A stretch of 64,000 nucleotides of DNA, from contig NZ_CP151657.1 of the NCBI RefSeq assembly GCF_038405225.1, forward strand, positions 3,472,001 to 3,536,000, given 5' to 3'. Position 1 is the stretch's first letter. Every line of letters begins with the position of its first letter. A program made the translations under genes and the position numbers. The notes under the pieces are model-generated. The model saw only the letters and a list, made by a program, of their open reading frames with translations, had not been told where the DNA came from and did no database searches. Shown here piece by piece: positions 1 to 8,944 of this stretch. Source of the stretch: Arthrobacter citreus. GTDB lineage: Bacteria; Actinomycetota; Actinomycetes; Actinomycetales; Micrococcaceae.

Positions 1-968
1 GAGGTGCCGGCCCGTTGAACCACAATATCCGCGGCATTCTGCGCCAGGTCAGCCGCGGTACTCAGCGGCAGCCCGGCTGCGCGGGCCAGCGTCAGGCAGG
101 CCACAAAGGTATCCCCGGCCCCCGAGGCGTGTTTCTCCGAAGCGGGCCTTGCCCAGGTCCGGTGCACTGATCCGTCGCCGGTGAACAGGACGGTGCCCTC
201 GCTGTCCAGCGTCACGACGGCGGACCCTGCACCGGCAGCGCGCAGCAGGTCCCGCCCGTACCCGGTGATCTGCCTGGCCCGGTCCGCCTGCGGCTGCAGC
301 GTGATGCCGAGGAGGCGGGCTGCTTCCTGCGCGTTGGGCGTGACGATGTCGGCTCCCAATCCGGCCCATAGCCCGGGATCATGGGCGTCCACCACGGTGA
401 GCACGCCGCCGCGCACCGCTTCCAGCGCCGCACGCACCGGCCCGTGCAGGAGCCCGGTTCCGTAGTCGCACACCACCACCGCGTCCGCGTCCTGCAGCCA
501 GGCTGCCAGTGACGCTGCCAAATGCTCCTCCGCCTCGGCCGGGACAGGATTCCCGCCGTCGTCCATGCGCAGCAGAACCTGCTCCCCGGCCTGGACACGG
601 TATTTGGTGGCCGTGCGGGCGGCGGGGTGCGAGTGCAGCTGCCGCAGGTCGATGCCTGCCTCCGCGAGGAGGCCGCGCAGCCGCTTGCCGGGCTCGTCCT
701 CGCCCACGAGCCCGGCAAGCCGCACCCGGGCCCCGAGGGACTGCAGGTTCATGGCGGTGTTCGCCGCACCGCCGGGAGCGTAATCACGGCGGGAAATGTC
801 AACCACTGGCGCGGGCGCCTCGCGGCAGAACCGGTCGGAGGTGCCGGACCACCAGCCGTCCAGCATGACATCACCAATCACCGCGATCCGCGGCGCGCCC
901 TCGGCCAGCCGGCCGGGCAGCCACGGGGTCAGGCTGCGCAGCCCGGCCAGGTCCCCGGGGATGTTCAT
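1..968 (-). CDS. PfkB-family heptose-7-phosphate kinase-like protein (RfaE domain 1), 3' end outside window
   Basis: The frame is open from an ATG at 966-968 to the window edge (about 322 residues, no stop seen). The N-terminus has the RfaE/HldE kinase pattern GDVMLD-GWWSG (residues near 33-43), EAPAPVVD and PGGAANTAMN, and the C-terminal part carries the PfkB anion-hole motif GAGDTF. Enzymes of this family phosphorylate D-glycero-D-manno-heptose 7-phosphate at C1. The start overlaps the stop of the upstream aldehyde dehydrogenase (ATGA at 965-968), so the two are probably translationally coupled. HldE at 4550-5947 also contains a kinase domain, so this would be a second sugar kinase in the island. 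Whether a nucleotidyltransferase domain follows is not visible. The substrate is inferred from motif similarity and neighbours. Confidence 0.85.
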   Translation of the reverse strand, partial: MNIPGDLAGLRSLTPWLPGRLAEGAPRIAVIGDVMLDGWWSGTSDRFCREAPAPVVDISRRDYAPGGAANTAMNLQSLGARVRLAGLVGEDEPGKRLRGLLAEAGIDLRQLHSHPAARTATKYRVQAGEQVLLRMDDGGNPVPAEAEEHLAASLAAWLQDADAVVVCDYGTGLLHGPVRAALEAVRGGVLTVVDAHDPGLWAGLGADIVTPNAQEAARLLGITLQPQADRARQITGYGRDLLRAAGAGSAVVTLDSEGTVLFTGDGSVHRTWARPASEKHASGAGDTFVACLTLARAAGLPLSTAADLAQNAADIVVQRAGT

Positions 969-2383
969 GCGCGCCCCCGCACCCGTGGAATCCCTACGTG
1001 GACGACCTTGACCAGGCTGAACTCGTCCAGCAGTTCCGGGCCGTAGCCGAAACCGGCGCCGCTGTCCCCGCGGGGCTGGGCCGAACCGCCCGGAGCGCCG
1101 CCGAACACCGCGTTGATCTTCACGGTTCCCACCGGCAGCGCCGCCACGGCGCGGTGCGCCGAGTCAATCGACGGAGTAAGCACTGTGGCAGCCAGGCCGA
1201 ACCTGTCCCGAGCCGCCAGCGCCAGTCCGTCGTCGAAGCTGTCCACCACCTGCACCGGGGCCACCGGGCCGAAGGTCTCCTCGGTGAACACCGTCATGGT
1301 CTGGGAGCAGTTCAGCAGTACGGTGGCGGGATAGTGGGCGCCTGCTCCGGGAGGGATGACCCCGCCTTCGGCGAGCACCGCTCCGTTCCGTACGGCGTCC
1401 ACCACCTGCGCGTGCACCTCCGTCCGCAGCCGTTCATCAACCAGCGGCGCGAGCGGGGCGTCGCGGTTGCGGCGGCGGGCTTCGCGGACCAGGGCTTCGC
1501 AAAACGGGCCGGCCAGGTCCCGGTGCACGTAAATGCGCTCAACCGCGGTGCAGATCTGTCCGCTGTTGCTGAAGGCCCCCACGGCGGCCTGTTCGGCGGC
1601 CCACTCCGGGTCCACCCCGGCGTCGATCAGCAGCGGATCATTGCCGCCGTTTTCGCGGATGACGTGTGCGCCGGTCAGCGCCGCCGCACGGGTTATCCGG
1701 GCGCCGGAAGCGCTGGAGCCCACGTGCCCCAGCACGTCGACCCCGGTCTCCATGGTCAGCAGCATCCCGGTTTCGGCGCCTCCGGTGAGGGTTTCCAGGA
1801 CTCCCGGCGGAAAGCACGGTGACAGCAGGTCCCCGAGCAGGACTCCTGTGTGCGGGGAGCGTTCGCTGGGTTTGTGGATAACGGTGTTGCCCGTCACCAG
1901 GGCGGCGCCGATCAGGCCAGCGGCCACGGCCACCGGGTCATTCCACGGCGTCAGGAGTGCCGCCACGCCGCGGGGCTCCGCGACGGTGTAGTCCGCCGCC
2001 AGGCCCGAGCCGCGCAGGCTCAAGCCGCGGTGCACCGGACCCAGCTCGGCGTACTGTTCCAGGGTTGCGACGCCGGCAGCCACGCCTTCCAGCGCCTCAC
2101 CGACCGGCTTCCCGGTTTCCCGGTTGTTGATCTCAGCCACCCTGCGCGCGCCGGCGGCGAGAGCTGCGGCTGCCGCCCGCAGGGCCTTTCCCCGGACGGC
2201 GGGGTCCGTGGCGGCCCATTCCGGTTGGGCCAGGCGGGCCGTCCGGACGGCTGCCCCGACCTCTTCGCGCCCCGCCGCGGTCAGTTCTCCCACGAGTATT
2301 CCGTCGGCCGGATTCCGCACGGACAGGAGGATCGGGGTGTCCGCGCCGAACGGGGACGAGGCGGAAGCGACGCTGGTTGACAT
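965..2383 (-). CDS. Aldehyde dehydrogenase family protein
   Basis: This 472-residue NAD(P)-dependent aldehyde dehydrogenase should oxidise an aldehyde to a carboxylic acid. Visible family features are TPWNDP (145-150), the cofactor-loop region NTVIHKPSE (166-174), the general-base segment ENGGND (Glu244, where most relatives have ELGGK), the nucleophile Cys278 in SGQICTAVERI, and EETFGP further on. The open frame extends upstream to 2569, but ATG 2383 has GAGGAG five bases upstream and gives a normal family length. It is the first gene of a two-gene unit with the PfkB kinase. The substrate is unknown; its position suggests a role in sugar or glycan metabolism of the heptose island, but general benzaldehyde- or semialdehyde-type activity is equally possible. 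Confidence 0.88.
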   Translation of the reverse strand: MSTSVASASSPFGADTPILLSVRNPADGILVGELTAAGREEVGAAVRTARLAQPEWAATDPAVRGKALRAAAAALAAGARRVAEINNRETGKPVGEALEGVAAGVATLEQYAELGPVHRGLSLRGSGLAADYTVAEPRGVAALLTPWNDPVAVAAGLIGAALVTGNTVIHKPSERSPHTGVLLGDLLSPCFPPGVLETLTGGAETGMLLTMETGVDVLGHVGSSASGARITRAAALTGAHVIRENGGNDPLLIDAGVDPEWAAEQAAVGAFSNSGQICTAVERIYVHRDLAGPFCEALVREARRRNRDAPLAPLVDERLRTEVHAQVVDAVRNGAVLAEGGVIPPGAGAHYPATVLLNCSQTMTVFTEETFGPVAPVQVVDSFDDGLALAARDRFGLAATVLTPSIDSAHRAVAALPVGTVKINAVFGGAPGGSAQPRGDSGAGFGYGPELLDEFSLVKVVHVGIPRVRGRA

Positions 2384-2553
2384 GGAACTCCTCGGTATCG
2401 GGAAGCCGGCTTCTTCGTGTGTAGGTTTCCTACCCGTTTGGCGGCCGTTTACACCGATTTGCGGCCGAAGATTTTTCTTCGCCGGCCTCGGTTGGGATAG
2501 GCCGGACGAAGCCCTAGGGTGGGGCCAGCAGAGCATCCGCAGGGAGGGGAAGC
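2384..2553. promoter_or_regulatory. Divergent intergenic region, aldehyde dehydrogenase / GT9
   Basis: This 170-bp spacer separates the divergent starts at 2383 and 2554 and must hold both promoters. It contains an A+T-richer patch around 2440-2480. No palindrome strong enough to call an operator is visible. A GGAGGGG ribosome-binding site lies at its right end before ATG 2554. Confidence 0.4.
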
Positions 2554-3759
2554 ATGGTGCGGAAGACACAGGTGCAAGAAGCGGCAGGGGACGGTTCCGT
2601 GCAGGGGGAAGAGAGCGTGCGGCCCGGGGTGCCGCAGGTTCCCGAGCTGCCCGTGCGCCGCGGTGTGGGCCCGGTCCTGGACCCCTTTGAGGGGGTGCGG
2701 CGGATTGCAGTGCTGCGCGGCGGCGGCTTGGGAGACCTGATGTTCGCCATGCCGGCCCTGGACGCGCTCGCCGCAGCGTATCCGGAAGCTGAGATCACGC
2801 TGCTGGGAACGCCGCTGCATGCGGCCCTGCTGGCGGCCCGGCCCGGCCCGGTGCACCGGACTGAGGTGCTGCCCTATGCCCCGGGGATCCGGCCCGGCCA
2901 CGGGGACCCGGCAGCGCGGGCCGCGTTTTTTGCTTCAATGCGCGCCCGAAGCTTCGACCTGGCCGTGCAGGTGCACGGAGGCGGCCGCAACTCCAACCCT
3001 TTCCTGCTGGAGCTCGGAGCGGCGCATACTGTTGGCACCCGGACTCCCGACGCGGTGCCGCTGGAACGCACCATTCCGTACGTGTATTACCAGCATGAGG
3101 TGATGCGGGCACTGGAGGTGGCGGGCCTGGCCGGCGCGGTGCCAATATCCCTGGAGCCGCAGCTGGAGGTTCTCCCTGTGGAGGAGGAGAAAGCGGCAGC
3201 ATATTTGGCTCCCGGCCGGGACTTGGTGACGCTGCACCCCGGCGCCACGGATCCGCGGCGCCGCTGGCCGGCGTCGGCCTTCGCGGCCGTGGCTGCGCGG
3301 GCCGCGGCGGACGGCTGCCGGGTGCTGGTGGTGGGCGACGACGGTGACCGGGACGTGGCTGAACAGATCGTTGCACTGAGCCAAGCTGTGGCCGGGCCGG
3401 GGGCCGACGTCGACTCCGTGGCCGGGAAGCTGGACATCGGCACCCTGGCCGCGGTGCTCAAGGCCAGCGCGGTGATGGTGGGCAATGACAGCGGCCCGCG
3501 GCACCTGGCCCAGGCGGTGGGAACGCCCACCGTGGGCATTTACTGGTTCGGGAACGTCATCAATGCCGGCGCCCTGGGCCGCACCCGGCACCGGGTGCAC
3601 ATGTCCTGGGTGTCCGCCTGCCCGGTGTGCGGCGCGGACGTTACGCAGGTGGGTTGGACCGCCGAGCGCTGCCCCCATGATGATTCCTTTGTGGCCGCCG
3701 TCGACCCGGACGCCGTGTACGCGGACGTGGCCGAACTGCTGACGGCGCCGCCGGCCTAG
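2554..3759 (+). CDS. Glycosyltransferase family 9 (ADP-heptose:glycan heptosyltransferase-like)
   Basis: A 401-residue GT-B transferase of family GT9. After a 45-residue charged N-terminal extension it shows the hallmark RGGGLGDLMFAMPALDAL (55-72) and, in the nucleotide-binding half, MVGNDSGPRHLAQAVGTPTVGIYW (309-332). A Cys cluster CPVCG plus RCPHD near the C-terminus may bind a metal. GT9 enzymes transfer heptose or related sugars from ADP-activated donors. The GGAGGGG site about seven bases before ATG 2554 fixes the start. It is the only gene in 1-10.5 kb on the plus strand and faces the SDR gene tail to tail with nine bases between. Acceptor unknown. Confidence 0.87.
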   Translation: MVRKTQVQEAAGDGSVQGEESVRPGVPQVPELPVRRGVGPVLDPFEGVRRIAVLRGGGLGDLMFAMPALDALAAAYPEAEITLLGTPLHAALLAARPGPVHRTEVLPYAPGIRPGHGDPAARAAFFASMRARSFDLAVQVHGGGRNSNPFLLELGAAHTVGTRTPDAVPLERTIPYVYYQHEVMRALEVAGLAGAVPISLEPQLEVLPVEEEKAAAYLAPGRDLVTLHPGATDPRRRWPASAFAAVAARAAADGCRVLVVGDDGDRDVAEQIVALSQAVAGPGADVDSVAGKLDIGTLAAVLKASAVMVGNDSGPRHLAQAVGTPTVGIYWFGNVINAGALGRTRHRVHMSWVSACPVCGADVTQVGWTAERCPHDDSFVAAVDPDAVYADVAELLTAPPA

Positions 3760-3768
3760 CGGGTTCGA

Positions 3769-4470
3769 TCAGGGCCAGGAATCCTCCTCCTCGTGGCAAA
3801 TGACCATTTCCCGGATTTCGCATCCGCGTGGCTGGTGCAGGGCAAAGAGAATAGCCTCGGCCACGCGCATCGGGTCGTTGAGCCGGGAATCGTCCTGCGG
3901 TTTGTACTGCTCGGTCCGGTCATCGAAAAAGTGCGTTTTCATTCCGGACGGGATCATGGTGGTCACGCCCATGCGGCCGCGGGTCTCGGCGGCGAGGGCA
4001 CGGCTGAAACCGATCACGCCGAACTTCGAGGCGCAGTATGCGGTGGCGTCGGAGACGGCTTTGATGCCAAGGCTGGAGGCCACGGTCACCGCCCGGCCGT
4101 GGCTCTCGAGCAGGTAGGGGAGGGCTGCGCGGACCACGGAAACGGTGCCGAGCAGGTTCACTCCAATCACCTTTTCCCATTCCTCGGCGGCCACGTCCTC
4201 CAGCCGGCCGCAGCGGTCAATCCCCGCCGCGGTCACCACTGCGTCCAGGCCGCCCAGGGATTCGGCGGCCTCCCGGACGGCCGCTTCAACGGACTCCCGG
4301 TCCGCCACGTCCACTTCAATGGCTTTGGCCGCGCTGACGGAGCTGATGTTCCGGTCCAGCACGACGGCGGTTCCGCCGGCGGCGGTGACTGCCTGGACCA
4401 CGGCGGCGCCCAGGCCGGAGCCGCCGCCGGTCACGAGAACCCGGCCGGGGTTGGAGAGTTGCAGAGTCAT
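3769..4470 (-). CDS. Short-chain dehydrogenase/reductase (classical SDR)
   Basis: A 233-residue NAD(P)-dependent oxidoreductase with a Rossmann fold. The cofactor motif TGGGSGLG lies at 14-21, an acidic residue follows the second strand (LDRN, 38-41), and the catalytic set is Ser132/133 with Tyr145-x3-Lys149 (YCASK). It is of classical length and lacks the extended-SDR size of HldD epimerases, so it should not be assumed to be the missing ADP-heptose epimerase. AAAGGAAA lies seven bases before ATG 4470. It follows hldE on the same strand after a 79-bp gap and may be co-transcribed. Substrate unknown. Confidence 0.85.
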   Translation of the reverse strand: MTLQLSNPGRVLVTGGGSGLGAAVVQAVTAAGGTAVVLDRNISSVSAAKAIEVDVADRESVEAAVREAAESLGGLDAVVTAAGIDRCGRLEDVAAEEWEKVIGVNLLGTVSVVRAALPYLLESHGRAVTVASSLGIKAVSDATAYCASKFGVIGFSRALAAETRGRMGVTTMIPSGMKTHFFDDRTEQYKPQDDSRLNDPMRVAEAILFALHQPRGCEIREMVICHEEEDSWP

Positions 4471-4549
4471 GGGTTTCCTTTCGTAGATGTCCGGCTCCGG
4501 AGGGTGCCGGGGACAAACCGGATGTATGCCCGGCGGACCGGGCGGGCCG

Positions 4550-5947
4550 CTAGCCCACCCTCGCCAGGGCCGCTGCCAGCGCGGTGGTGGAGCGTGCTGG
4601 ATGGTAGGGGACAGTCACCGTTTCTCCGCCCCAGGCTTTGATGAGCCGGGCTTCGGGCAGCTGGTCTTCGCGGTAGTCGCCGCCCTTGACCCAGATGTCC
4701 GGCCGCAGCCGTTCCAGCGCCGCTTCCGGGGTGTCCTCCTCAAAAATCAGGACTCCGTCCACACAGCCCAGGGACAGCAGCAGCTCGGCCCGGTCCTCCT
4801 GGGCGATGATGGGGCGCTGTTCGCCCTTGAGCCTGCGGACCGAGCTGTCGGAGTTCAGGACCACGATCAGGCAGTCGCCCAGGCGCCGTGCCGCGGACAG
4901 GGTCCGGGCATGTCCGGCATGCAGCAGGTCAAAGCAGCCACCGGTGGCAACCACCGTTCCGCCGCGCCCGCGCACCGTCCGGGCGGCGGACAGCGCATCC
5001 AGGCTGCCGCTGTGCAGCTGGACCGGCGGCTCATCCCGCTGCAGGGCTGAAACTCCGCCGGCGGCGAGGAATCCTGCGGCCGCCTGCACCGCCTGTCCGG
5101 CGGCCGGTTCCAGGCCGGAGCCGCGGGCCAGGGCCGTAATCAGCGTCGCGGCGAACCGGTCACCGGCGCCGCAAGTGTCTCCGGCCTGCACGTCCGGGGC
5201 TGGAATCACCTGGGGCAGGCCGGCGGCTGGAAGCACGAGTGCTCCCAGCGAGCCCAGTGTTACCACCACTGACCGGCTGTGCCAGCGGGCCAGCAGCGTT
5301 TCGGCGGCGTGCAGGGCTGCCGGAATTCCGCCGTTGGTGCTGCTCCCGGCCACGCCGGTTCCAGTGCTGCCGCCGGTGCCGGCACTGCGCAGTGCTTCGG
5401 GCAGGTTCGGGGTCACGGCTGCAACGCCGGGCACCGGCTCCGCCCCGGCCGGATGCGGATCCCAGATCACCGGCACCCGCCCGGCCAGCTCCGCGAGGGC
5501 ACCGCGCAGCCGGGGATTCGAGGTCAGTCCCCGGCCGTAGTCCGCGACCACCACCGCGTCCGCAGCGGACAGGATGGACAGCATCTGTGCGGTCACCGCG
5601 GGCACCGGCGGGGTCGAGCACCCCTCATCGAAGCGCACCACCGCCTGGGCGCCGGCACGGATGCGGGTCTTAACCGGTGTCGGGGCACCGGAGGGCCCGG
5701 CGGTGACGGGAATGCCGGTGAGCGAGTCACGCAGATCGGCGGCCGCGGCGTCGTCGGACAGTACCGTCACCAGTGCCACGTCGATGCCGTCACGGGCAAG
5801 CATCCGGGCCACCAGTCCGGCTCCTCCGGCGCGCCTGTGGGTGCTGTCCACATCCACCACCGGAACGGGAGCGTCCGGTGAGAGCCGCTGGGCGTTTCCG
5901 GTGATGTCGGTGTCCAGCAGTACGTCGCCAACCACCACGATTTTCAC
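4550..5947 (-). CDS. hldE: Bifunctional heptose-7-phosphate kinase / heptose-1-phosphate adenylyltransferase (HldE-like)
   Basis: This 465-residue protein joins a PfkB kinase domain (about 1-325; GDVLLD at 7-12, RLSPDAPVPVVD, GAGD at 260-263) to a nucleotidyltransferase domain (about 330-465; TGGCFDLLHAGH at 335-346). That order is the one in HldE, which makes heptose 1,7-bisphosphate and, after dephosphorylation, ADP-heptose. The glycine-rich element reads AGGAGLVA where the RfaE consensus is PGGAANVA, and a Gly/Ser/Thr-rich insert interrupts the kinase domain near 190-208, so kinase function is slightly less sure than nucleotidyltransfer. It starts with GTG 5947 overlapping the gmhA-like stop (GTGA), with AAAGGAG upstream. 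The proposed role rests on the adjacent isomerase and phosphatase. Confidence 0.88.
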   Translation of the reverse strand: MKIVVVGDVLLDTDITGNAQRLSPDAPVPVVDVDSTHRRAGGAGLVARMLARDGIDVALVTVLSDDAAAADLRDSLTGIPVTAGPSGAPTPVKTRIRAGAQAVVRFDEGCSTPPVPAVTAQMLSILSAADAVVVADYGRGLTSNPRLRGALAELAGRVPVIWDPHPAGAEPVPGVAAVTPNLPEALRSAGTGGSTGTGVAGSSTNGGIPAALHAAETLLARWHSRSVVVTLGSLGALVLPAAGLPQVIPAPDVQAGDTCGAGDRFAATLITALARGSGLEPAAGQAVQAAAGFLAAGGVSALQRDEPPVQLHSGSLDALSAARTVRGRGGTVVATGGCFDLLHAGHARTLSAARRLGDCLIVVLNSDSSVRRLKGEQRPIIAQEDRAELLLSLGCVDGVLIFEEDTPEAALERLRPDIWVKGGDYREDQLPEARLIKAWGGETVTVPYHPARSTTALAAALARVG

Positions 5948-6615
5948 GGCTGCTCCTTTCCGCCGCGGCGGAACACCTCGGCGTCAAAGGCCCGGCACAG
6001 GGCATGCAGGGCAATCAAATGCGCTTCCTGGGCGTTCGCGGACCGCGCATCGATGCTGACGGCGTCGTCGCAGGCATCGCTGAGGGGATTCGGTCCGCGG
6101 CCGGTCAGTGCCCACGTCGTGATGCCGGCGGTTCGGGCGGCCTCGGCGGCGCGCAGCAGGTTGGGGCTCCTGCCGCTGGTGGACAGCAGGATCAGCACAT
6201 CACCGGGACGACCATGGCCCAGCACCTGCCGGGCGTAGAGCTGATCGAAGCCGTAGTCATTGGCGATGGCCGTCACCGCTGACGTCTCCGCATGCAAAGC
6301 AATGGCCGAAAACGGCCTCCGCTCGCCGTCGAACCTTCCAACCAGTTCCGCCGTCAGGTGCTGGGCCTCCGCTGCGGATCCGCCGTTGCCGGCGGCCAGC
6401 AGGCGCTGCCCGGCTAGGAGACGGACGGCGAGTTCCACACCCCACCGGGTGAGCCGGGGGGCCTGCGCTTCGACGGAGGCAACCGCCGGACGCAGATCGG
6501 CCAGGTGCTGCAGGACAGCCAGGTGAGCGCTTTCGTGAGCCGAGGGGCGGGCCGGCTGCCGGGTGTCAGCCACCAGGATGCCGGCCGCCGCGGTGTCCGG
6601 GATCTTAGGCTTCAC
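5944..6615 (-). CDS. gmhA: Sedoheptulose-7-phosphate isomerase-like SIS protein (GmhA-like)
   Basis: A 223-residue single-SIS-domain protein. [20 protein letters not shown] (76-95) and the phosphosugar loop STSGRSPN (145-152) match GmhA, which converts sedoheptulose 7-phosphate to D-glycero-D-manno-heptose 7-phosphate, the first committed step to ADP-heptose. A QEAHL segment near 195 fits the C-terminal active-site helix. The first 30 residues are a non-conserved tail. GTG 6615 overlaps the GT4 stop (GTGA at 6612-6615) and has GGGAGG upstream; its own stop overlaps hldE. DiaA-type SIS proteins are the alternative, but the neighbours favour GmhA. Confidence 0.87.
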   Translation of the reverse strand: MKPKIPDTAAAGILVADTRQPARPSAHESAHLAVLQHLADLRPAVASVEAQAPRLTRWGVELAVRLLAGQRLLAAGNGGSAAEAQHLTAELVGRFDGERRPFSAIALHAETSAVTAIANDYGFDQLYARQVLGHGRPGDVLILLSTSGRSPNLLRAAEAARTAGITTWALTGRGPNPLSDACDDAVSIDARSANAQEAHLIALHALCRAFDAEVFRRGGKEQP

Positions 6616-7880
6616 AGTGCTTTCCCTCCCAACGGCTGGAGGCTGCCCTGCCGGACGGCCGACGTACTGTCGATGGCCACCTGGTAGGCCTTTTCGGTGT
6701 CTGCGGCCACCCTGTCCCAGGAGTATCGCGCCCGGGCCCGCTGCCGGCCGGCCGCACCCAAGCGGTGGGCGTACTCCGGGCTGCGCAGCAGTTCAGCCAG
6801 GGCTGCGGCCAGCGCCCGGGGGTCTCGCGGCGGCACGTGCAGCCCCGTTTTTCCATGAACGACGGTGTCAATCAGCCCGCCGACGGCTGACGCCACCACC
6901 GGAACGCCGCAGGCCATGGCCTCCAGCGGGACAATGCCGAACGGCTCGTACCAGGGCGCGCACACCACGGCGTCGGCGCTGCGGAGCACCGCAGGCATCT
7001 GTTCGCGCGGGACCTGTCCGCGCAGCACCACGCGGTCCGCCACGCCCAGGATGCGGGCCAGCGCCAACAGCCGCTGGGCTTCCGGATCGGACGCCATGCC
7101 GGCGGAGTCGGTGGCGCCGCCCACAATCAGCAGTTCGACGTCGTTCAGGCCCTTTTCCGCCAGCAGCGCCAGTGCCTGGACCGCCAAATCCACACCCTTG
7201 CGCGGCACAAGGCGGCCGACGGCGGCAATCCGGAAGCGCCGCCCCTTCGGCTCGGCCGGTCCGCCGGCTCCGAAAAGCTCCAGGTCCACACCGCAGGGGG
7301 CCACTGAAATCCGGCCCCCCGGCACGCCCATGGCCTTGAGCTCAAACACCTCGTCCGAGCAGGTGGCGATGACCCGGTCCGCCGTGCGGCCCACTGACGG
7401 TTCCAGCCAGGTGCGCTGCGGGGGACTGGTGTCCTCGGTCCCCTGATGGCGTTTTTTCACGGTGCCCAGGGCATGGAAGGTCTGCAGCACCGGGACGGGA
7501 TACCCCGGGGCTTCGACCCGCCGGGCGGCTTCCAGCGCCGCGACTCCGGACATCCAAAAATGGGCGTGCACCACGTCCGGCGGAGCGGCGCCCCAATCAG
7601 CGGAAATGCCCTCGGCCAGTTCCCGCATGTACGGCAGCAGAAGATCCTTGGGCAGGGCACGGGCCGGTCCGGCGTCCACATGGACCACATCCAGTCCCTC
7701 GCACACCGGAACCACCCCGGGCAGGCCCGGGTCGTCGCGGCGGGTGTAGACCCGCACGGAATGCCCCCGCCGTGCCAGCGCCACTGAGAGTGCGGCCACG
7801 TGGACGTTCTGGCCGCCTGCATCCACGCCGCCCAGTGCGGCCAGCGGACTGGCGTGTTCGGACACCATTGATATTTTCAC
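6612..7880 (-). CDS. Glycosyltransferase family 4
   Basis: A 422-residue GT-B retaining transferase resembling MshA/sucrose-phosphate-synthase-like GT4 enzymes. The N-terminal donor/acceptor loop [14 protein letters not shown] (15-28) and the C-terminal [14 protein letters not shown], with Glu312 and Glu320 of the E-x7-E motif, are both present; [10 protein letters not shown] (220-229) precedes them. The frame is open upstream, but GTG 7880 has GGAGGGGG six bases before it and overlaps the preceding gene's stop (GTGA), so it is preferred. The protein probably adds one sugar of the island's glycan. The nucleotide-sugar donor cannot be read from sequence. Confidence 0.87.
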   Translation of the reverse strand: MKISMVSEHASPLAALGGVDAGGQNVHVAALSVALARRGHSVRVYTRRDDPGLPGVVPVCEGLDVVHVDAGPARALPKDLLLPYMRELAEGISADWGAAPPDVVHAHFWMSGVAALEAARRVEAPGYPVPVLQTFHALGTVKKRHQGTEDTSPPQRTWLEPSVGRTADRVIATCSDEVFELKAMGVPGGRISVAPCGVDLELFGAGGPAEPKGRRFRIAAVGRLVPRKGVDLAVQALALLAEKGLNDVELLIVGGATDSAGMASDPEAQRLLALARILGVADRVVLRGQVPREQMPAVLRSADAVVCAPWYEPFGIVPLEAMACGVPVVASAVGGLIDTVVHGKTGLHVPPRDPRALAAALAELLRSPEYAHRLGAAGRQRARARYSWDRVAADTEKAYQVAIDSTSAVRQGSLQPLGGKAL

Positions 7881-8944
7881 TGCATTCCCCCTCCGGCAGC
7901 TCCTGACAGTTCCGTTCGCCGCTGCAGCGGCAGTTCCCCGGTGGCCACCGGGTCGCTCAGCACGGGGAGCGTGCTGCCGCCCCGGGTGGTGATGTCGGAC
8001 AGCGTGTTGTCCCACGCCGCCAGGAAAGCCGCCAGCCCGTAGTGCTCCAGCGCGAACTCCCGGGCGGCCATGCCCCGCGCCCGTGCTTCGCCCGGGTCGG
8101 CGAGCAGCTCGGCGGCCGTCTTCACCAAATCCGCAACATCCGCCGAGATCCGCCCGGCTTCCGGCGGAACAGCCCGGACGGCCTCGGTGGCGGCCAGCGC
8201 CAGGACCGGGAGTCCCAGGTGCATCGCTTCGAGCAGGGACAACCCCAGGGATGTCCAGCGCATGGGGTGGACATATGCGCGGCATCCGCTCAGTTCCGAG
8301 TGCAGCTCCTGCGCCGGCAGGTCTCCGCGGACCGTCAGCTCATCGCCGCCCAGGCCGGTGGCGGCGGCCAGCTCCCCGGTCCCCATTCCGAACACTTCCA
8401 GCCGGCCGGCGCGGGCAAAGCGGGGCAAAAGGTCGGTGCCGGTGACCCGCCAGCGACGCACGGGTTCATTGATCACCACGCCCAGATGCTCCCTCTCGCC
8501 GGTATACCGGTAGCCCGGGTCCGGAATGCCGTGCTCGATGACCCGCACGGGGGCACGTCCGCTGTCCCAGAACAGCTCGTTGAAGTGGGTCACGTGAACA
8601 ATGGGGATGCTGCTTTGGTCCGCCAGCGGGTGGACGGAGGCCGGCACGCCGTCGCGGGGAGTGTTGTGTTCCAGGTACACGGCGGGCAGGTCCCTGCCGG
8701 GGCGCCGGCCCAGCAGGCGCTCGCAGGCCGCGATTTCCTCCGGGCGCTGGAGCACGACGGCGTCGATCCCGGCATCGCGCAGCTTCCCGGGCGCGCATTC
8801 AATGGCCGAGGCAGGCCATGTCCGTCCACCCCTGCCCAGTCCCCACGGACCGCCGTCGTCCGTGGCCGGCAGGATGTACTCGTGCTGTCCGCGGACGAAT
8901 GCTTCCATCCAGCCGCCGTGCACATGCCAAAGCAGGATCCTCAT
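7877..8944 (-). CDS. Glycosyltransferase (GT-B, GT4-like)
   Basis: A 355-residue protein beginning [16 protein letters not shown]. The C-terminal half has [18 protein letters not shown] (234-251), the usual nucleotide-sugar-binding patch, and [10 protein letters not shown] plus EHGIPDP mark the inter-domain region. I place it with GT4-like transferases with moderate confidence; the complete E-x7-E spacing is not clear. ATG 8944 overlaps the GT9 stop (ATGA at 8941-8944); an open frame continues upstream to 9139 but only as shadow of the GT9 gene. It lies between two other transferases in the heptose operon and probably acts on the same acceptor. Confidence 0.78.
   Translation of the reverse strand: MRILLWHVHGGWMEAFVRGQHEYILPATDDGGPWGLGRGGRTWPASAIECAPGKLRDAGIDAVVLQRPEEIAACERLLGRRPGRDLPAVYLEHNTPRDGVPASVHPLADQSSIPIVHVTHFNELFWDSGRAPVRVIEHGIPDPGYRYTGEREHLGVVINEPVRRWRVTGTDLLPRFARAGRLEVFGMGTGELAAATGLGGDELTVRGDLPAQELHSELSGCRAYVHPMRWTSLGLSLLEAMHLGLPVLALAATEAVRAVPPEAGRISADVADLVKTAAELLADPGEARARGMAAREFALEHYGLAAFLAAWDNTLSDITTRGGSTLPVLSDPVATGELPLQRRTELSGAAGGGMQ

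Noticed and set aside
3769-4470. SDR as the missing HldD ADP-heptose epimerase
   Set aside because: 233 residues is a classical SDR; HldD is an extended SDR of about 310 residues.
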